Assembly: GCA_902702965.1 (NCBI GenBank)
Contig: CACRXP010000038.1
Span: forward strand, 740,335-804,334
Reading direction: 5' to 3'
DNA from: Spirometra erinaceieuropaei
Lineage: Eukaryota > Platyhelminthes > Cestoda > Diphyllobothriidea > Diphyllobothriidae
Length of the DNA stretch: 64,000 nucleotides
The notes beneath the pieces were generated by a model that was not told the DNA's origin, searched no databases, and saw nothing but the letters and a program-made list of their open reading frames with translations. This document shows positions 1-13,929 of this stretch, piece after piece. The first letter of the stretch is position 1; each line of letters starts with the position of its first letter. A program made the position numbers and the translations under genes.

Positions 1-845
1 ATATAATTAACCTTTTCTCAGACGCTTATGAATACTTCTACATGCCTGATTAATTGCTTATGTATTAGGGCGGAAGACTATGTATTTTAAAGAATAAAAT
101 TGCACAGAGATCTAAAACCGCACTTTCAAGAAATGGCATCCTTTATTAGGTATTATGTTTTACATTTCGCTCCATCTGATTAACGGGAAATGATAAACCA
201 CGTTCGCAGTTAAGCGTGGTTGTTGCTGGCGACTTACTTTAAACTTCATAAGTTTTTCTGATGCGTTTTTGATGCGAAAAGCTCCCTACTTATAAAAGCA
301 TATTTATTCTAGCCTCATACGATACAGGTTCCAGTGACATACAACCAAAACACATGTTTCCGCTTGAAGGACATTTAATTGAACGCGCTAAGTCCGAATT
401 GCTCTTAACTGATTATCTGAGTTTGACTAATCATGGCAAATGAGTTTCGTCCTCGACTCTGCGACTTTGTCAGAGAAAGGGACTGAATTTCTATTTCAGG
501 AGTGTATTTAGATATGTAGATTTTAGATATTTGCGTAATTAATCACTTATAAAGTCCAGTATTTGCGCATTTATTGCAGATGTTTGTAATTTTTACGACG
601 TGATCCATATCGCCCAATATTTTATGAGCAAAAACAGGAGTTTGTACTGATCATAAAAATGTTCTTTTCTGCAAATAGTGTTAGATAACATGTAGATTAA
701 AAATGCCAGGTGCAATGGAGTGTGCAAGTCTTTCAAACATGCTGAAATTAATCAGCATTTCCACCTAACTACCAAGCTCTCCAAAATACAAATGTTAGCG
801 AGTAAATAATCAGCACGAAATAAGCGAAACAGATGTGTACTGTAA
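1..845. other. Unassigned AT-rich DNA
   Basis: No coding region, RNA gene or repeat is recognisable here. Open frames are short and crowded with stops on both strands. The stretch runs into the first assembly gap. Confidence 0.6.
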
Positions 846-1189
846 NNNNNNNNNNNNNNNNNNNNNNNNNNNNNNNNNNNNNNNNNNNNNNNNNNNNNNN
901 NNNNNNNNNNNNNNNNNNNNNNNNNNNNNNNNNNNNNNNNNNNNNNNNNNNNNNNNNNNNNNNNNNNNNNNNNNNNNNNNNNNNNNNNNNNNNNNNNNNN
1001 NNNNNNNNNNNNNNNNNNNNNNNNNNNNNNNNNNNNNNNNNNNNNNNNNNNNNNNNNNNNNNNNNNNNNNNNNNNNNNNNNNNNNNNNNNNNNNNNNNNN
1101 NNNNNNNNNNNNNNNNNNNNNNNNNNNNNNNNNNNNNNNNNNNNNNNNNNNNNNNNNNNNNNNNNNNNNNNNNNNNNNNNNNNNNNNNN
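846..1189. other. Assembly gap (344 N)
   Basis: An uninterrupted run of N. Any open frame crossing it is an artefact. Confidence 0.99.
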
Positions 1190-3240
1190 AGTGCATAAAA
1201 TGCACTTCAAGGCTAATCAGTAAACATTATGCTGCCCTTCGTCCAGGCTAAATATAACGGTAACAATGTCTTAATATAGCCTAAGCCATTTTGATGTTCT
1301 TAAAACTTGTGAAAATAAAAATATCAAAACAAATTTTCGATGTGCTTGTTTGGCGTTCCTCACGCAGAATTTATCTGCCTAGTGGCGCCTAGTCAATTAG
1401 ATCAGGGCATTTTTAAAACGCAGATAACCAACTGGTTTCCACGGGAGTCGTAACTGGTCTAATTAACTCGACGACGTGCACTTTAATGTCGTCAGAATAA
1501 AAATTCCTTTGGATTAGATTTCCTGATTTAATATGCGAAATGTGTAAAAACGTTAATTAGAGTTCACGTGCACTTTCGTCTATCGGAAAGCTAGGATATT
1601 TGCTTATGTGCGTAATTATGGCGTTTTCCAAGAAGTAATTGAGAGCACACTTTTATGTAGCCACGACCGGGTTTTAGCTTATGCGTTTTGGGTTACGAGA
1701 ATGACATGAAGTCTTGAGCTCTCATAGTCGTAGAATATACGTTCAAATGAGGCATATTTAAAGCTTATGGTTTTGGGCAAAAGAAATTTTAGCATTGGGC
1801 AAAATAATGTTGACTGTAACTTAGTTCTACACCTTACGCCAAAGTAATAGCAACCCGTTTGACATGAGATACTAGAAGATTCGTGTTTTGCCTAGACAAA
1901 CCGTCAAAAATATTCATTTACTCACTCATAAAGAAATTTCTCCACGCATGATATTGCCCAAAGTGTAGATTTCCCAGCAATTTGAACTAAATGTAGTCAT
2001 AAGGCTGTATCTCGTGAACCCTACGTGGCGTTCGTATCAATTTTAATGCAGCTTCTTCTCAACGACTGCTCGACTAGCAATTACTTTTACCCTTTCCTAT
2101 TTATTTTAACTTTAACGATTAGGGCATCAAATTTCTGCAAAAGCCTAGACCATCTAGTCCGCCGCCGTATGGTATAAAGCGATCGCTGACTGATGGAAGT
2201 CTATAGGAGTTGTAAAGTGTCAACCTATCGTCCCGGTCTTTGTCAGAAAGACTTCACTTGCACTTTACAAGGCCATATTTCAAACTGTTTCCATTGAATG
2301 TTTTGAAAGGCCCGACTTCACTGATAAATACATGTTTATCGAGCTCTCTGTCTCCTTTGTTTTAGATTCCGACTGCGTAACTCCTTCCCTTCTTGTGTGA
2401 ACCCACGACGGTGCCTTTTTAGCAGACATGTTGTCTCGAATAGGTTTACACAGCCTTTAGAACGTGAGTTCTTGCCCTCCCAAATGCTGCATTTGAGGGC
2501 GATTTTTCGATATCATAAAAGTTTGAAATTTGCGTTAAAAATCCACTTTGTTTTTCATCTGGCAGCTACTGACTAATTTGAAGAGAACAGGAATGAAACC
2601 ACAAAGCGGCAGTCGTCAAACTTGATATTCAACCGTAATTTGCTACAAATAAGACAGACTAAGTCAGAGATGTAATTAACACGTCCACAATGCTGAGCAA
2701 TGTGGGATGACAGCTCACGGTTAAGCCCTAGAAAGCCACCGCAAACGAAAGTTTGTATTAATAAACACGCGAAATTATTTATGCCACTATGCAGTTCCCG
2801 ACATTTTTGAGTAAACAAATAACTGAGTGACACGGTTCCCACAGAGTGCCAATGAAATAAGCAAAATATGTTCGTATTGTGAGCACTCCTTTTAGTTTAT
2901 CCATTTTATCCGGAAGAGACAAAAATTTTCTTGGTTCCATAATTTGTAAAGTGTCGGTTAAACGTAGGATGACTCGGTAAAGATAAAGGCCAAACGCAGA
3001 CGGAAACAGAAATTTAAAAAGTACTGTTCCGTGTTTGCCTTCTACGATTTATGCAAGAAATTTGCACGTGCTGTGCATGGGTTGTTTGTAAGTGGGTTTT
3101 TATGCTGCAGTGCATTCACTTCTAGGTTTTTGTCAATTTGCAAGCAGAAAAATGCTACCTTGGAATAACTTCACTCGATAATCCCCGACCTACATTTAAA
3201 GATGTGAGCAGAAACGAAGAGAGAGATTTTACGTTCTTGG
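1190..3240. other. Unassigned AT-rich DNA
   Basis: Nothing recognisable. The longest open frame is an 89-codon minus-strand frame at 2573-2842 without familiar motifs. Confidence 0.55.
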
Positions 3241-3668
3241 CTGTTCTCCTCTGTAGCCAACCTGGCGACGTAATTCTACTGAAGGCCGACGCATTGACGG
3301 CGCAAAACGGTCAGGACCGCCAATTACCTCTCTGTGGCCAACGGGGGCGGGAGCGATAAAGGTCACGGTGAAATGCGTGTCACATGCAGCTATAGCAGAC
3401 GCTCCAGTACCCCCCCTTCTTTTACGGCGCCTTCCTTGTCAGTCGACTGTCGCGTCAACGGCGCGATCTTACAGATCGACAGCGGACGAAAAGTCACCTT
3501 CGCAGGCTCGAGCTGGGAGGCCCTTACTTCGGTCGCAATACCCCAAGGCTGATCACACCAACTTTCGCCGTCTCACGCGCGTCGGACCAACTGACTTGTT
3601 ACCCGTGTTATCTGTCCCCCAAAACTCCCCCGCACCCCCCCCCCGAAAAAATAGATGGTATGATCCAT
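3241..3668. other. GC-rich segment of unknown nature
   Basis: Base composition rises sharply above the flanks and the segment ends in a run of C around 3635-3650. Overlapping plus-strand frames of 72 to 101 codons exist (3138-3359, 3334-3552, 3368-3673), but none resembles a known family. Open frames this long arise by chance in GC-rich DNA. It may be an unrecognised dispersed repeat, because it directly abuts a tRNA-like foldback element. Confidence 0.35.
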
Positions 3669-3940
3669 ACTGACCCAACTACGAAAAAATCGGCGCCTCG
3701 GTGGGATTCAAACCCACGCAGTAAGGGGAAGGCTTTAGTACAGCCAACTTTCTAACCTCTTTAGCTACGAGGCCCCGCCGGACGACGAGAGTTTAATCAC
3801 ATTTGGGTCAAGTTTACCCGCCCAACCTACTGCTACGTCTGGAATCCCCAAAACCGGATACAGCCAGTTGACTGCCCAGGCAGAATTTCCCAGATAATTC
3901 ACCTAGAATCCACTAGATGACTACTAGGCTAACCTAATTC
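3669..3940 (-). repeat. tRNA-like foldback element, one arm only
   Basis: One arm of the family seen complete at 45129-45630. It starts at the terminal TGACCCAACT motif. A tRNA-like unit on the minus strand occupies about 3692-3776: an acceptor-like GGCCTC, an A-box region, a long variable region and a T arm with B box GGTTTGAATCC. The inner arm follows (conserved around 3800-3935). The mirror-image arm is absent, so this is a truncated copy. The tRNA-like part is unlikely to be a working tRNA gene because it is embedded in the repeat and imperfect. Confidence 0.7.
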
Positions 3941-4190
3941 ATATATGTTATGAATTATTTGAAATCTGCCAAAACATCTAAGAATGCTGTGATCAGCACG
4001 CCGCTGACATCCACTCATGCGGACATGCATTCCAGGGTAGGCAACGCACCACGACTGACGTTCCCCCGAACGGACAGTTTGCTCTGGAACAAGCAAACAA
4101 ACAACTAACGGCAGCTTGCCTGTGTACAGAATAAGTCTTTTCTCACAGTTATCTCATTTTTGACATTGTGCGGAACGAAATTATTCTATG
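3941..4190. other. Unassigned DNA
   Basis: No recognisable feature between the foldback arm and the PLE-type terminal repeat. Confidence 0.5.
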
Positions 4191-4199
4191 AGTTTACAG

Positions 4200-4345
4200 G
4201 AAGTATTGATGGGCTACGCATCAAGCGAAGTGCCTCATATAATGGGAGCTATGTATATGACTTTCTAGTTCCTTAAGATGGACAGGCGAAAAGACTACCC
4301 GAAACGTCAGATCTCCAATAAACATCTGTCCGGTGAATGCTTCTG
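4200..4345 (+). mobile_element. Solo PLE-type terminal repeat (subfamily of PLE-C)
   Basis: About 110 bp (4219-4325) is clearly related to 43430-43535, the segment just downstream of the PLE-C coding remnant. Shared blocks include CATATAATG, TATGRCTTTCT and a GAAACGTC-like core. No reverse-transcriptase remnant lies upstream, so this looks like a solo or heavily truncated PLE end. Confidence 0.5.
4272..4308 (+). ncRNA. Decayed hammerhead ribozyme candidate
   Basis: The intact 3' core GAAACGTC is at 4301-4308. Where CTGATGA is expected, the sequence is CTTAAGA (4272-4278), with an unpaired G->T change that should abolish activity. GG/CC pairing closes a weak stem II. The arrangement matches the better hammerheads of PLE-A. 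Most likely an inactive relic. Confidence 0.35.
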
Positions 4346-7030
4346 CTTCTGTTGACATGCGACATGGGAATCGAATTTTCATTACTGTCGAGGTTGCCAA
4401 AGCGTGTGAAACGTACTTTTCCCTCAGGGATTTCGAGCTGACTTAACCCAGACTCTAGAAAAATAGGAGTTCACGTACAACGTTAGTCTGTATATTTTCT
4501 TTGTATCAGATGATGTGTTTTCTACATTTTTGTTGAGCATTTAGTTTAACTGGAAGCAAAAATCATGCCCTCCCTTTTTTGATTCATTTAGAAGTGTCTG
4601 TTTGTGCCAAACAGGGAAATGCTAATAATTAGACATTCAAAAATAACGGCCGTAAAGATAAAAGGACATCTAAATTGTCAAATGAATGATTTTGCAGAAA
4701 ATGCTCGACCAATGTTGTAGCCACCGGCCAAATACCTTCAACTTTCAGTCATATAATTAGCATTTCGCAGTAGATCACATACTACTTCTGGAAGGGGTTT
4801 TAGTCAAGCCTGAGGGCGTAGATTTAACCTATATTGCCTACCATTAATTGCGCTCCATCTAAATATTTCCCGAGTTTGTTGACTTAACATTGTTTAACTA
4901 AGCAGGTTGCATGCATACGCAGTGCACCTGTGTTTATAAGACGCTGAGTAAAGAGACCAAAAAGATGCATTTTACAAGTAAATAAATCATTGCTTTAACA
5001 CTGAGAATATGTGACTAGACAATTAAATCGTAGGTCTAGAGCATAATGTGACTAAGCTTATGATTAATCAGTTATCCAGTTTTCCGTGCACACTATTACT
5101 TAGTTTTGGGCTCAATGCGGCGTATTGTAGCATTTTAAGAGTGGAAATTTATTATTCTTCTCAGCCTGACAGTCCTGTTTGCCTTGATTAATGGCCACCC
5201 GTCTCCTTTCACTTCATAAAGGGTATTATAATTCTTGATGGGCATATCCTTAGTCCAATGCTAGCGTTTGATTTGAAATAAGGCAACTATTGCTAACGTT
5301 CATGCCTTAAATTATATATCTGCCATGTTAATGACGTGGATAACATCAATCAGAATTGTCTACGGGCTCTACCGAGCGACTTTAAATAAACGTAATAAAT
5401 GACATCCCAGCCCAGCACGTCAGTGGTACTCTTAGAAATCTTTGAACTAACGGTGGACTATTAGATATTTTAAGGCCGGTCAGCTTTGCTAAGAAATATA
5501 CCCGGAAATATGCCTGCTTGTTGCCGTAAGGGCCCGACCACGACAAACGTCGGTTGAAGTTCCTTAACGTCACTCATCGGGTAATTCATAGCTTAATTAT
5601 CGGTTTGTCGTTCAGAGTAGCACTCTGTCTCCCGAATAGTAGCCTTTTATTAACCTATATATGTGAAACTTTAAGTGCAGCACTTTTTGCTTGGCGGGCA
5701 TTATTTCTACCGATAGTCTGCACGTCTTTATATTTAAATATACTTGCGTAAACATGCATTATTTCCGCTTTTATTACACTACCTCATAGCTGAATGTTAC
5801 ATTTGCACGTTACGTGCATACAGATTTTGCAAAGTTTACTAAAGACAGGTTATTTTTAAACACAACTCGTGTAATGCGTGCCCTATGATTGCAGGCAGCA
5901 TTTTGCGCTTATTTTGAAATTGAAGTTTCATAAACTTTCTTGGCGCCATCAACCCCCCACTGGTGTTTGCAGAATATTACAGTGAACAGTGGTCACCGTA
6001 AACGCTCCTTGACCAGCAAATGTTAGCATGCACGTAGTAGGTTTCAGGAATACTCGAGCGAGGATTTAAATACTGGTGCAAATGCAAATACCTGAGGTTT
6101 CAGAATTGTCACTTCTGTGAAAACGTACTTTCGAATGATACGACGGTTTTTTTCAGACACGATTGCATATCTATGTGCATTAGAGTGCGACATGAAAATG
6201 TCAACTACTCAAACAGCAAACCTCCATCAGACTACTCAGTCAGATGCCTGCATTCTACAATACTCCGTGGTGTAATTAAGCTCTATGTTATTTTACTCAG
6301 TGTTTCGTCGAAAATTTCTGTCCGTGCTTCCTATGCTTCCGCGCATACTTTAATTTACATTGGCATTTCCATTTTCCAGCAATATGTGGTCCAACACCAA
6401 CACTTGCGAAACTGCCTTACCATTTTCAGCAGTTTGTGTGAACATATAAGTGATTTAAGACAATCGTGTTTTCACAAGTTACCTGAATTACAAATTTCTG
6501 CAGTGATTAGACAAGATTTTGAGGGCCTGAGACACTGGAGTGGTTCATTCTGCAATAACAAACAACGCGGTGTCAAATTATTCAATCTATATTCTTCAAA
6601 AGTTAATGTCTTATTCACATTTTAATTGGTTCCGTTTAATAGATTTAAAAATGATGAAATAGAAAACAAAAATAAAGTTGTATGGAAGACAGTCCTTCAA
6701 CCTTATAAGGAAAATCTACTTATTTTGAACACCGAGCTGTCAACAGGCTGAACAACGCCTACACGGCATGTTGCGAGATTCGAATATCGCCCTTATATTT
6801 CCATTCGACGGCAAGAATATAACAGCACAGAAGCGAAGTGTTTTAGTGCGCATTAGAAATCTTTCTTTGGCTTGGTCAAATCAGCTCTGGTCATTACTGA
6901 GAAAGAGAAGAACCATTTTGTTTCTTCTGTGAATACACTTTTTCCACGGTCACAGTGCCCTTGCACGTTCGATGGTTGTTGGCGAATATGTCCACCGTGA
7001 GCTACACAGACGAGGTGAAGCAGACACGGT
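4346..7030. other. Unassigned AT-rich DNA
   Basis: No recognisable gene or repeat. A 150-codon plus-strand frame (6173-6625) is the longest open frame but has no family motif and a composition like random AT-rich DNA. Confidence 0.5.
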
Positions 7031-7440
7031 GATTTGTGCGTGATTTAGTTTATTCTGAATGTGGACTTGCACAGCATCTACCGCACTCTCCCCTCCTCCT
7101 CCACCTGGTCCCGATTCGAAGACATAGTCAAGTAGACCGGAGGCACAGATGGAGGGTGCAGGTGTATGGCACGGTCGAGTCCGTAACCTGGCGCTTCACA
7201 CCACATCCCCTGATCCACGCAGCAAATGACCAACTTTTTAACCAACAACAAAAGGATAGCTGGCACGGTCGGGGCCGCACCTAGGCGTGCCATCGCACTT
7301 GGTTCGGATCCCACTGGGTGGGAGTGCCATAATGGTCACATTCAGAGGGACCGAAAGCAGCCGGACCCATTGAACTACCAGCCGGCCGACCTCGCACATA
7401 ATAATATCGTCAAACCGCGGAGGTAAACATTTAAAATGTT
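7031..7440. other. GC-richer segment upstream of a SINE
   Basis: Composition is richer in GC than the flanks, with overlapping short frames on both strands (7036-7284, 7078-7314). No family recognised; possibly part of a larger repeat ending at the SINE. Confidence 0.3.
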
Positions 7441-7508
7441 AGGGGGCGCTCACCGATCGTTCAAACGGAACGAGTGAGCTCCGTATGAACGATCGGTGAG
7501 CGCCCCCT
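7441..7508. repeat. Perfect 22-bp inverted repeat at SINE head
   Basis: Arms 7441-7462 and 7487-7508 are exact reverse complements. The spacer also pairs (ACGGA 7465-7469 with TCCGT 7480-7484). Copies C and D of the SINE contain only the right half of this structure. Confidence 0.95.
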
Positions 7509-7710
7509 AGCATTGTATATTCCCGATCGAAAACCGACAGGACAACGGGCTGGTGGCCCGGTGAGTAGAGGCGTTGACTTCTAAACCAACAGGTCGCGAG
7601 TTCGAGGCTCGGGTGTTCCACACTTCGGGCTTGGGTATGGCTGGCTGACGACGGCTAATAAGCCAGAATGGCCATTCGAGTCTCCCTTGTCTGTGTCGGT
7701 TATATCATTC
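7441..7710 (+). mobile_element. tRNA-derived SINE, copy A, with hairpin head
   Basis: The element shares head, tRNA-like and tail modules with the copies at 22949-23182 and 57822-58073. The tRNA-like part is about 7548-7620: an A-box-like region near 7550, CTTCTAA in an anticodon-loop position and B box GAGTTCGAGGCTC. The tail contains the family block GGCTGACGACGGCTAATAAG and ends with TCTCCCTTGTCT. There is no protein coding. RNA polymerase III transcription is expected from the boxes but not shown. The head differs from its sisters by a long perfect hairpin (see 7441-7508). Confidence 0.75.
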
Positions 7711-10700
7711 TGCGTAAACATTTACGTTGTTTATGCTCAGTTATATTGTAGCTGTCTGGTCTGCAGTGCTGAAAAAACGATGGTTTGGAGCCGGCCAGAA
7801 GTTGTCCTTGCGTATCTTCCTGTGGATACAGTGACCGAGGGACCGCCAAGGAAATGAGAGCAGATAGTTGAGAATGACTATGTCCGCCGTGTGCTCAAAT
7901 AAGTCATGAGCGTGAGATTTTGACTACAGCGTAAAAGATTTTATAGTTGTAGAGGGCTGGCGCAGTATCTAGAACGCTTCCTGCCCCTCACCCATTAGGC
8001 TCCAGGGGAAAAGCAATGCCGAAACGGCCGGGCGGTGAACTCAAACGCAGCAAATTACAATACCGAACAGTCAGTCTACGCGAGCCGCACACGGCATGGT
8101 GCCTCTAAAAAGAAGTCGGTGGCTGGCATCGCACAGTTCTTCAGGTGCCACAGGTGTCACACTGAGAAGTGCCCGCTGGCCTGACCTCCCGACACTTTGA
8201 AGATGGATGTATGCTGGAATATGTATCCGGCTCGAAAAGATTACTTACGTAATGTTATGACGCCGTGATATCGGCTTTGTTTGAATTTCGTTTCGGCCGT
8301 CTGAAGAATCCACGCACCGTAAAAAATATCATTAAGGAAGTGCTCATCCTCCCCATTTATTTTTATTGTCCTTATAAACTCCAATTTTAAGATAAAAACA
8401 TATGTAGAAAAAGACTTTTTGGTATTCATTTGGTACCGATTTGCATCTCCTCTGGAATTTATCATTGAAGAAATTATTCATGGTTAAAATAACTTTTGAT
8501 TATGAGGTATTATAGACCTGCAAAATGCCCATGCATACAGTGTGGCACCTGCAGCGTATGATGTCGTGGATCCTCAATGACGTTTAAGATTTTCGCCATG
8601 TTTTAAAAATATCGGAAGGGATTAATAATTATTCACTTTTCTACTCAACACGAACTACTCCGCTTGTTATAAGAATTCTGCTTGATGTGAAAAAATCATC
8701 AGCTGTTTCTCTTTTACGTGAAACTTCCTATAGTTTAAAGGAATTGTAATTTCTTCTCGAATCCTATATCAGCCCATTACTTTGCCTGAGAAGTCGCCAC
8801 TGTGAAAAAAGTGTTCCATTAACAGTGCCCCAGATTATTGTCACTCTTTTAGCAGTGATCCAATTTTGACAAAAAATCTTTTTATTTGTAGGCTTTTGTG
8901 GCCTTTCAGTTTCAGTGAAGAGAAAAGTGGGTTGATCTCAATAAAAGAAAATCCATCAGGCTGGGCCAATTAGATATAAATCTCTAATAACACGCTTTAT
9001 TGTGGTTGTTGTTGTTATTTTAATAGCTTTTGGACGGCGCATCGGAACAGGTTGCTATGGAGGGGTAAACCTCTTCCTACTGTAAACCATTGTCTAAAGG
9101 ATGCCTTTGTTAAAGCAACTTACCCTCCTGTCGTATGGTATCAATTGGATCCACTTTCCACATTGGGTATTCCAGGAATTTATGCAAATAATCATTTACT
9201 TGTGATCAGCATTTAATTTATTGACCTTTTAAGCTAAAAAATATATTTTTCATCTATTTTAATGTTGTATTTAAAAATAGCACCTCTGTGCGCGCCTCTT
9301 TAGGTCGATCGATGCTTACTTATGCACATGTTGTCTAGCCGCATTTTTTGATTTTCATGTTGTGATCCCTATATAGCATTATCATATTAACTTGCCCCTG
9401 ATTTTCTTTTCGTCGATGTTTTTAGGATCGCAGGTTGTGTCGGCGTCTTGTCGTCGCTTGCGCCATTTTCTTCTGATTTTTAACTAGCGTCGAACTAAAT
9501 TTACGGAGTTATTCATTGAGTCCCATAACCCGCTTAAAAACTAGAAATAGGTAATCAGTGGTCGGGATAAGTGCATACCAATCGCCTTCTAGCTGATGTT
9601 TTATCCCGTGGCATCCCTTTAATATAATCAGCATTCAGGAATGATGTTTGAATTAACGTTGACGCTGAACATTCATCTACTGGGTGCCAATTCCTATTTC
9701 GAAATGCTCTACTCGCAAATCAGTTTTAGTTGGGCTCTTGTTAAACAATAGTATCGTAAGTGACTTTTTGAGGATTTTGAAAACAAAAACTGATAGCAAA
9801 TATAGCCGTTTTCACTCGTTCATGAGCGGAAACAGGAAACCATTGTTAGATCCATAAAACTGCTCTTTCTAAGTCTGTTTGACTTTTAAGCGCTAGAACA
9901 AAAATTTCATTTGTTCTGGTTCCCAGTTACCTTAGCGAATACGGTCGTAATGCAAAGGTTTTGCGATGTAGCATGATACGATGGTGAGAAAGATGTACAT
10001 TCTTAATCAAGTACATCACAATCATTCAAAATGGTCCGATTCTGCCGCGTGATACACACCATAAAAGAAGGTCCTAAAATATTCATCCGTCGACGCCCAG
10101 CAAAACATTTGGTTGAAACATAGTTCTTTGAACTCGTATGGTCTAATTAAAAGGGACGGCCCCCTCCGCGAATTTACGGAAAAACACGGTCTCACCGCCT
10201 GTCAGTTCTGATTCAAAAACTGCCCTACTTTGTTATGGCCGCATAGTCGTCTTTTTCTGGGTGGGGTTAATAACAACTCCAAATGCCTGCTCGTCTGAAT
10301 TTTCGAGGAAAATAAATGCTAGATTTGAACAACATTTGACTTTTCATCTTTTTTGGTCGCTAGCAAAGCTGAAGTCTCCACTATACTGGTAGACCTGGTG
10401 TCCAAGCGCAAATTAAAATCTCCGACTGCTGCTGCAGTTTCAGTTCAAGAACGAAAATTTATTTGAAATTTGCTCATTGACTCATTGCATGAGCCTGATA
10501 TTCCATCACCAAAGGAATCGCCAAGGCGTCGTCTTATCCTTCACTATTGCCTGGGAAGTTTAACAATATTGATGTCACACTAATTAAGAAACAAGCGATG
10601 AATCTATGATGAGGCGTTGCAATAACTGTGGTTAAAATTCTTTAAAAACGCTTTTGGATATGAATGAGGGTTTTAAGAGACATTAACTTTTGGATTAACC

Positions 10701-13629
10701 GTATTCTCCGCGACGCGCAGCTTCGCGTGCACATTTTCTCTCAGAAAATCCTTTGAGATTAAAAGGAGGCATAGTTAAACAGCAGAAACGAGAAGACAGC
10801 GCTCGCTAGGAAAATTAATACGCTTCGTAAGAGACAGGTGTTGTCTTTAAAGTTTAACCATTAAGGTCACGAATATCCGTAGAATAGTAGGTAGAGTAGA
10901 ATAATAGCAAATATTCTTCTGAAACATTAATGGAAGTGTAGGAACACATGATTGAGGGTGATAATGATTTCAATTTGCCTAACGTTTTGACAGATTCTGT
11001 TGTCTCGCATGTGAGAATCTCAAACATAAATAAAATAATTCTGTAGTTATCCAGCTTTAAGAATAATCGTTTGGCCACTTTTAAATGTCCCATTTCGATG
11101 AAGCCTTACCATTTAGCAAAGAATAAGTTATCAATTTTCAAACCAGTCTCAAGAGACAACACATCCCGAACGCTCGAAGTTTAGATCAGGCGGCCTATAT
11201 TTGGTTGTCTCATCTGAAGAACGTTATTTTAATTGTTACTAAGGAAACGAATATTGCGGCTCACTGTCATCGAAAGAAAAGCCGCATGAAAGAGGACAGG
11301 GGAAATTTCCGTTGCCAGGATAATTTGGCTAGAAATTAGCCTACCCGGCTTATAAAAACGGCGTCTATTTACTTTGAACCTTGTATTGCAGTAGCGTTAC
11401 ATCCTAATCCCTAAATATATCCTTGGTGTCTGACAAGAAAACTAGATTATGTAAAAGATGACTTTAAAACAGGCCTAATCCAAAGGAGTAATATGGAGAC
11501 TAACAGTCCTAAGACCATTCCTTCGATGAAAGCATAAAGACACGATATATGCAGATAAAGTGAAAACAAAAACTCATTCGACCGATAAGTCTTGACAAGG
11601 ACTTCCACTTAAAGTCATTTACAGGCGTATGGGACTAAGGCACAGGCCGGTTTATCGGTCTTCAAGTTTTCATCCAAACAATCAGCTTCTGCTTAGACGG
11701 TAATTGTGTCTTGTTTGTGCTGATTTCAGTCCTTAGATAACTACCAGACTATACTAAACGCCTAACTTTGTTCTGGTCTGTTTTGACAAACTGAGAAGCT
11801 TTTTCATGTTTTCGATGGCACTGAATTTTTAAGACCTTATTTTTTTGTTTTTTTGAAAGGACCCTTGAAAAATTAGTGCGCTGGGGTAGAAAAAGCTTTT
11901 AGAGAAAACTGGGTACCTGTATATTCCCCTTTGTTAACAGGGCCGTCTAAAAGTAACAATTCTTTTTTCTTTTATGTCTCCAAAATAAGTTGATGACAAA
12001 GGAACCGTTTTCATTGTGTCTCCAGATATATTTAGCATCGATAATTCTCTTTGTCTGCCTTACTGGCTGACTACGGACTGCTGAAAGTGCTTTTAAGCCT
12101 ATTAAGTATTAATACTTATATTATGATGATCAGCATGTGCTGAACTTGTCTAAAAGCTGAACGAAAATGCATATTTACTGAGAATGTAATGATAGTCAAG
12201 TAAGTCAGAAGCTCCCAACCGTTGGTGAACCGTTAACTATGATGTTTTTAGCGATCGCACGGATACAAGGTCTTCTTTGGCTTGGAACATCTCCGTGGAA
12301 CTTTATCAGACAATTAACTCCCGGAGCCCGAGTATCTAAATGAAATACGCCTTTGTTTCCGCGGATTGTGCCAACATTCAAATATGATTTGATAAACATT
12401 TCAAAACGGAGTCTTTAAGTCTAACTAAAACGAGCATTACTTGCCTTCTAATATATTTTTGTCGGCGAAAATACTTTATCAGCAATAGGTTGCTGAATAT
12501 TACTCGAATAATGGTGGCTTAGGTAGTGTAGAATTTTTTATAAGGCAACATCGCATATCTGCCGGTAGATAGTGTGGTCGAGGAGATAAGAGGAATATGA
12601 GAGATCGACTGTAGCGATCGACAACGTCCAGCGCTTGGATTAATTTGTAGTAAAGCAGACTTGCGCGGCTTCTGCCTCACTCCATCCCCCTCATCCGCCA
12701 GACTCTAACGATGTGGCGACGTCAGGACAACCGAGGGTTGGCTAGGACGTAATGGCTGGCGAGACTAAATAGCCGTTTACATGTGTCATGCAAAATGCAT
12801 TAGGTTTTCCTGGAAAAAACGTCGCTGCTCGGATCCCACAACCGTGAGAGTGCAAAAGAGGTGACCTTCAGAAGGAATGACTTAGCGTGACTGTCAGTTG
12901 CATCTGGGGTGGTTAACAGGCAGCAGAGCAACTTTTCGATCATTATATTACTTCAAATAAAAACAATAAAAATATTTATCAGACAGTTAATCGAGAACCT
13001 TTTACATTTGCGCGCTCTACTCCCGTCAAAAATTAGACGCAATTAAAGATTCACCTTATATACTGTACACATAGATTTTGACAATCAACTATTCCTTCGT
13101 CAACAAGTAGTTTTTATACTAGGCTTCATATAAGTAAACAGCTAATTATGCAAATAAATTTCAAGGTCTATTTACCTAGCATCTACCTTTGTTGGTTACC
13201 GATTCTCATCTAACGACTACCTTAAGAGACAATGCACAACAAATTTAAGAATTTTGGCGGGCCTGGAAACATTCAGTCATAAACGGGTGACACATGCGGA
13301 CAGGAAATCTCGGGGCAGGCTGACTTGTATAAAGTCGACCGCAGTGAATTTCTTTGCTCAGCATTTTGACACGATCAGATATTATCGTTGCAAACGAATA
13401 TTGTTGAAAAGCGCGCATTAGATGCAAGTCAGTAGTCACGTTATCAAATAATAAAAGGAGACATATTTCTAAATATAAATTGTCAAAATGAGTTAGCTGA
13501 ATTCTTGAGTACATTAACGACATTAGATTTGAAACAAATTTGTGTGAAGTACAAGCAAATGAGTGTAAATTTTGACGTATGACCAGTGATTCGTCTTGCG
13601 AAATGCAAAGCGCAATTTAAAAGAAAATC
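7711..13629. other. Long unassigned stretch
   Basis: About 5.9 kb of mostly AT-rich DNA without a recognisable gene, RNA or repeat copy. Two GC-richer islands stand out, 7790-8180 and 12590-12910; both lack long open frames and may be old dispersed repeats. No open frame exceeds about 92 codons. Confidence 0.5.
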
Positions 13630-13864
<235 letters not shown>

Positions 13865-13895
13865 GCGATCGCTATAACGAGAGCTTTATTCGCCT

Positions 13896-13929
13896 GACGT
13901 GTCGGATTCTCACTTGAACCCATCATAAG
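13896..13929 (-). ncRNA. Hammerhead ribozyme remnant of PLE-B
   Basis: Minus-strand motif with the same 34-nt span as the PLE-A hammerheads. CTGATGA has become CTTATGA and GAAAC has become GACAC, while ACGTC is kept. Both changes hit invariant core positions, so it should be inactive. Confidence 0.55.

Noticed and set aside
846..1189. Frames of 121-152 codons crossing the gap (likewise at 17878-18395 and 51724-52377)
   Set aside because: They consist almost entirely of unknown bases.
6173..6625. 150-codon plus-strand frame as a gene
   Set aside because: No family motif, AT-driven composition and no supporting signals. A frame of this length is expected by chance in 64 kb read in six frames.
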